From assembly GCA_934645275.1 (NCBI GenBank), contig CAKUDW010000018.1:1-16808 (forward strand): DNA of 16,808 nt, read 5' to 3'. The notes under the pieces were generated by a model that saw only the letters and a list, made by a program, of their open reading frames with translations, was not told the DNA's origin and did not search any database. Of this stretch, positions 14,190-16,808 are shown piece after piece. The first letter of the stretch is position 1. The number at the start of each line of letters is the position of its first letter. Made by a program: the position numbers and the translations under genes. The stretch comes from an uncultured Clostridia bacterium. GTDB lineage: Bacteria; Bacillota_A; Clostridia; Christensenellales; Aristaeellaceae.

Positions 14190-15890
14190 TTAAGCCCGAA
14201 AACTGCTCTGCAACTCCTCGCTCCATGGCATCAGGTCATCCAGTTTAGCCTGCGGATCATCGGTGAAGCGTTGGGGCAGAACAACCAGTAGATGGTTCAG
14301 ATAAGCCTCCGGGTTCAGCCCGTTCGCCTTAACAGTTTCCAGCAGGGTGAAGATCGTGACGCTGGCGTTGGCGTCGGCCTGGGTATCGCAGAACAGCCAG
14401 TTCTTCCGGCCGACAACTATGGGGCGGATCGCGTTTTCCACCTGGTTGTTGCTGATTTCGATCTCGCCGTGGTCGAGGAATGCGCAAAGGTACTCCCGCT
14501 GGTTCAGGGAGTAGGTGACGGCCTTCTTCAACTTGCCTGCCGGCTTGAAGATCGTTTGCAGCCAGGCGTAGTATTCGTCGACAATGGGTCTGGAAAGAAG
14601 CCGGCGCTGCTCCAGACGTTCCCGGTCTGTCAGCTTTTCCAGCTTTTGTTCCGCTTCAAAAAGTCGGCTGCAGTATTCCAGCCCTTTTGCCGCCAGAGCA
14701 TTTTCCCGGGTCGCCCCTTGCGGCATGGTCTCAACCCATTTGCGCCTTGCGTGGGCCCAACAGCCTGCCCGGATCGCTTTGCTCAGGATGTTGTACCCGC
14801 TGTAGCCGTCCGAGATGACCACACCGGTGTAACCGCCCAGCACCTTCTCCGCACAGGCACCCTTGCGACTCTCCTCGTAGCGAAAATACCGGATCTGGTG
14901 TTCGACCCGCTTGGAGGAGGCATAAGCCCAGATACGGGATTCCGCCGTGGCATCTCTGCCGGGTTCCTTGTTCACCTGCAGCACGGTCTCGTCTGCGTGG
15001 ATCACCTTCTGCCGGAGCAATTCGGCCAGGAAGGCGTCACTGAAGGGCTTCAGGTAGAGCTCAGCAATCTGGATCACCCAGTTCGACATGGTGTTGCGTT
15101 TCAGGTCAACCCCAAGCCGCTTCCACATCTGTTCCTGTCGGTACAGCGGCAGCGCGTCGGCAAACTTCTTCACAATGATGTCCGTGACAACGGAGGCAGA
15201 CGCATAGCTGTGCGGCAGCAGCGGCGCGGACACATGCGGACGGTAAAGCTTGGCCTGGCCTGTCTCCTCTTCTGCCTTCGCATCGGCATAGGTCTTCACA
15301 AAGATCTTTCGGATATAGGCCTTGGACGGCTCCCGGATGAGCTCGGATCGCACCAGATCCACCCCGATGCACTTCAGAGGACGGCCATCTGCCGTGACCT
15401 TCTGTTCCTCCGGAAGATCGATGGTTTCGATTCTCTCTTCCAGATTCGCGGCGAACTCCTCCAGTGTACGCTTTGGCTTTCGCGTGTGCGCCGTCACTTG
15501 GACCCCCTGCTTATCGTTGCCAGCGGTCTCCTCCGGATCCTTTTGCGTAATCCCGTCCCCGGCCTGCTCGAACATACTGGTTTGCCCATCGCAGAGGAGA
15601 TATGCCCGCTTCTCGCTGCTCTGCCCGAAGTGTGCCCGGTTCTGATTCAGGATGATTTCGATCTTTTCCGCGATGATCCGGTCTTTCTCCTCAATGGTCG
15701 CGGTGAGCCTGTCTACCGTGGCCTGCAGGGCAGAGATCTGCTGCATGAGAATGTCCACGACTTCCTTCGGAACCATCTCCTGCGCCACGCTGCTCACCGC
15801 CCTTCCTGCAAGTTTTCTACACCTGTAAGATTCGACAGCAAGCTCCAAAATCCTTTTGGTTTTTCGCCGATTTTGAAACTTTTTCAGCAT
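14190..15890 (-). CDS. tnpC: IS66 transposase TnpC (DDE)
   Basis: This 566-residue transposase carries out strand transfer. A coiled coil (about 48-85, ISALQATVDRLTATIEEKD...) is followed by the family motif NRAHFGQSSEK (84-94). The DDE core has Asp300 in IHADETVLQ, Asp361 in VISDGYSGYN and Glu485 in SNNQVENAIRPIVVGRKNWLF. The usual C-terminal IS66 segment (about 500-545) follows. In the region where many members have a CxxC zinc ribbon (about 155-180), only Cys174 is seen, so this subgroup seems to lack the metal site. The start at ATG 15890 was chosen because it overlaps the tnpB stop (ATGCTGA). The longer in-frame reading up to 16007 is antisense-like overlap with tnpB. It looks intact. 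Confidence 0.93.
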   Translation of the reverse strand: MLKKFQNRRKTKRILELAVESYRCRKLAGRAVSSVAQEMVPKEVVDILMQQISALQATVDRLTATIEEKDRIIAEKIEIILNQNRAHFGQSSEKRAYLLCDGQTSMFEQAGDGITQKDPEETAGNDKQGVQVTAHTRKPKRTLEEFAANLEERIETIDLPEEQKVTADGRPLKCIGVDLVRSELIREPSKAYIRKIFVKTYADAKAEEETGQAKLYRPHVSAPLLPHSYASASVVTDIIVKKFADALPLYRQEQMWKRLGVDLKRNTMSNWVIQIAELYLKPFSDAFLAELLRQKVIHADETVLQVNKEPGRDATAESRIWAYASSKRVEHQIRYFRYEESRKGACAEKVLGGYTGVVISDGYSGYNILSKAIRAGCWAHARRKWVETMPQGATRENALAAKGLEYCSRLFEAEQKLEKLTDRERLEQRRLLSRPIVDEYYAWLQTIFKPAGKLKKAVTYSLNQREYLCAFLDHGEIEISNNQVENAIRPIVVGRKNWLFCDTQADANASVTIFTLLETVKANGLNPEAYLNHLLVVLPQRFTDDPQAKLDDLMPWSEELQSSFRA

Positions 15891-16237
15891 ACAGTCCCCG
15901 GTTTCCCTGACTCGAAGGCCTTCCTCTGCACAATGGACAGTCCCTTCATGAGCCAGCGAAATTCCTGCTTTGTCAGCTGCTTCAGCTCCTGTTCGTTCCG
16001 TGGCCATTGGAACCGCTTCTCCGCCAGACGCTTGTACAGCAGCACATATCCGGTACCGTCCCAGTACAGCGCCTTGATCCGATCCGCCCGGCGGCCACAG
16101 AACAGAAAGACGGATGTCTCATCCAGTTTCTTCCCGAACTGCAGCTCGACCACGGCCACCAGTCCGTCGATCTGCTTGCGCATATCCGTATACCCGCAGG
16201 CGATGAAGTAGTTCTGCACCCGACTGAAATCAAGCAT
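15884..16237 (-). CDS. tnpB: IS66 accessory protein TnpB
   Basis: This 117-residue IS66 Orf2-type protein is needed for transposition in this family, although its biochemical job is unclear. The family motif runs from GYTDMRKQIDGLVAVVE (15-31) through VFLFCGRRADRIKALYWDGTGYVLLYKRLA (43-72) to a basic tail. The start codon overlaps the tnpA stop (ATGCTTGA) and the stop overlaps the tnpC start, so translation is probably coupled. Full length and intact. Confidence 0.93.
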   Translation of the reverse strand: MLDFSRVQNYFIACGYTDMRKQIDGLVAVVELQFGKKLDETSVFLFCGRRADRIKALYWDGTGYVLLYKRLAEKRFQWPRNEQELKQLTKQEFRWLMKGLSIVQRKAFESGKPGTVC

Positions 16238-16598
16238 GGCGATTCAGCGCTTTCACCAATTCGGCGACTGCCTCCGCGCTGCTCCCGGCAGGCAACGTGA
16301 TGACGCTCTCCCCATGGCGGATGGTGATGCCGTTGTCGATGGTATTCACATCTCCGCCCGGCAGCGCATCCGGGTTGACCCGCATGAGCATTCCGGCTTG
16401 TGTGGCGGCCGGGAGGCTGAGCTGCTGGGTGGCTTCGGTGATAAAGCGCTTTTCCCAGCGGTAGTACGTCTGAATTGCGATTCCCCGCTCCTTGCACCAT
16501 GCCTGGACGCTCATCCCGCTGCTCCGGCACTCCGCGATCCGGGCCGACCACTCCCGCATCCTGGCTGCCAACTTCAATTCTTGTACTCCTGTTCCCAT
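16230..16598 (-). CDS. tnpA: IS66 accessory protein TnpA
   Basis: This 122-residue IS66 Orf1-type protein has an N-terminal helix-turn-helix (about 8-50): LAARMREWSARIAECRSSGMSVQAWCKERGIAIQTYYRWEKRF. A variable linker and a short domain (VITLPAGSSAEAVAELVKAL) follow. It probably binds the element's ends. ATG 16598 was preferred to the in-frame ATG at 16640 because AGGAGG lies seven bases upstream of it. It is the first gene of the IS operon, and a 10-bp tandem repeat lies just before it. Confidence 0.9.
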   Translation of the reverse strand: MGTGVQELKLAARMREWSARIAECRSSGMSVQAWCKERGIAIQTYYRWEKRFITEATQQLSLPAATQAGMLMRVNPDALPGGDVNTIDNGITIRHGESVITLPAGSSAEAVAELVKALNRHA

Positions 16599-16630
16599 CT
16601 TGTGCCCTCCTCTGTCTCGAAACCTCTCGA

Positions 16631-16650
16631 GATTTCTCAAGATTTCTCAA
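16631..16650 (+). repeat. 10-bp tandem repeat upstream of tnpA
   Basis: GATTTCTCAA occurs twice in a row, with further partial copies on both sides (CTCGA, GACGG). It sits between the tnpA ribosome site and the right end of the element. It could be a subterminal transposase-binding site. Confidence 0.6.
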
Positions 16651-16704
16651 GACGGTTTGGACACATTGTCTCATGAAATTGCGCCTAGCTGTAGGTGTGG
16701 AATT

Positions 16705-16731
16705 ATTGAGCGGTTACGATTGAGCGGTTAC
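16705..16731 (-). repeat. IS66 right terminal repeat, duplicated in tandem
   Basis: ATTGAGCGGTTAC is present at 16705-16717 and again at 16719-16731, a 14-base period. Each copy alone would serve as the right inverted repeat. Confidence 0.8.
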
Positions 16732-16732
16732 T

Positions 16733-16779
16733 TTTTTGCAAAAATAATCCAGACCGCCCTATCGGCGGTCTGGATTATT
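16733..16779 (-). terminator. Strong rho-independent terminator (minus strand)
   Basis: AATAATCCAGACCGCC (16743-16758) is perfectly complementary to GGCGGTCTGGATTATT (16764-16779) around the 5-base loop CTATC. On the minus strand the stem runs into TTTTTGCAAAAAAG. It would end a minus-strand gene lying beyond the right edge of the window. IS66 lies directly after it. Confidence 0.8.
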
Positions 16780-16808
16780 GCTTATCTTAATGAGATTACG
16801 GATAAGCC

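Larger units (their letters stand above)
14168..16731 (-). mobile_element. IS66-family insertion sequence, complete
   Basis: The element is about 2.55 kb with the three-gene IS66 layout tnpA-tnpB-tnpC on the minus strand, each overlapping the next by a few bases. The left end is GTAAGCGCTCAAT. The right end reads GTAACCGCTCAAT on the opposite strand, one mismatch in 13, starting with the family's GTAA. The right repeat occurs twice (16705-16717 and 16719-16731), so the true end is either 16717 or 16731. IS66 normally makes an 8-bp target duplication. The left flank ATTGTGAG matches neither candidate right flank (GATTGAGC, TTTTTTGC), pointing to rearrangement after insertion. Confidence 0.88.

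Noticed and set aside
14292..16211. Plus-strand 639-codon open frame
   Set aside because: Antisense to IS66 tnpC and tnpB, with no recognisable domain.

Overview
The window looks like an accessory region of a Firmicutes (Clostridia-like) chromosome. The grounds are AGGAGG-type ribosome sites, a YolD / Y-family polymerase pair, clostridial-type large serine recombinases, a siphophage tail module of the Firmicutes type, and IS66. Base composition is patchy: AT-rich at about 1-5600 and 13030-14165, GC-richer at 5600-13030 and in the IS element. This fits a mosaic assembled from different sources. No tRNA, rRNA or CRISPR array was seen.

Left part (1-5600): after a gene-poor stretch come three single genes of defence-associated type. 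They are an abortive-infection-like protein with a C-terminal HEPN/Abi_C-type domain (921-2036, minus), an AlbA_2/Schlafen-type protein with a GHKL ATPase-like domain (2140-3603, minus), and a DUF3800 protein (4264-5457, plus). Each boundary (Abi|AlbA, AlbA|DUF3800, DUF3800|recombinase) carries one copy of the same roughly 60-bp hairpin repeat (R1 2068-2127, R2 3880-3943, R3 5531-5594). The stem shows compensatory base changes between copies and the loop is conserved. This cassette-like layout is the most unusual signal in the window.

Middle part (5616-13030): an intact large serine recombinase (minus) overlaps the end of a chimeric gene. That gene begins as a phage tail tape-measure protein (about 609 residues) and continues in frame as the last 119 residues of a second serine recombinase. 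Upstream on the same strand are a tail assembly chaperone, with a likely -1 frameshift extension, and a phi13-type major tail protein. An AbrB-like/PIN toxin-antitoxin pair sits in the opposite orientation between chaperone and tape measure, with its own promoter and a palindromic operator. Upstream of the major tail protein the phage DNA stops abruptly. The next sequence is the C-terminal two thirds of a plus-strand Y-family DNA polymerase lacking its catalytic N-terminus, followed by an intact YolD-like partner. The phage segment is therefore a tail-module remnant with a truncated gene at each edge.

Right part (13030-16808): an AT-rich stretch carries an XRE-type regulator with a TTG start, then a possible C-terminal gene remnant. 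A complete IS66-family element (tnpA-tnpB-tnpC, each overlapping the next) follows. Its right terminal repeat is present twice in tandem and no target duplication was found. A strong terminator for an off-window minus-strand gene lies immediately beyond.
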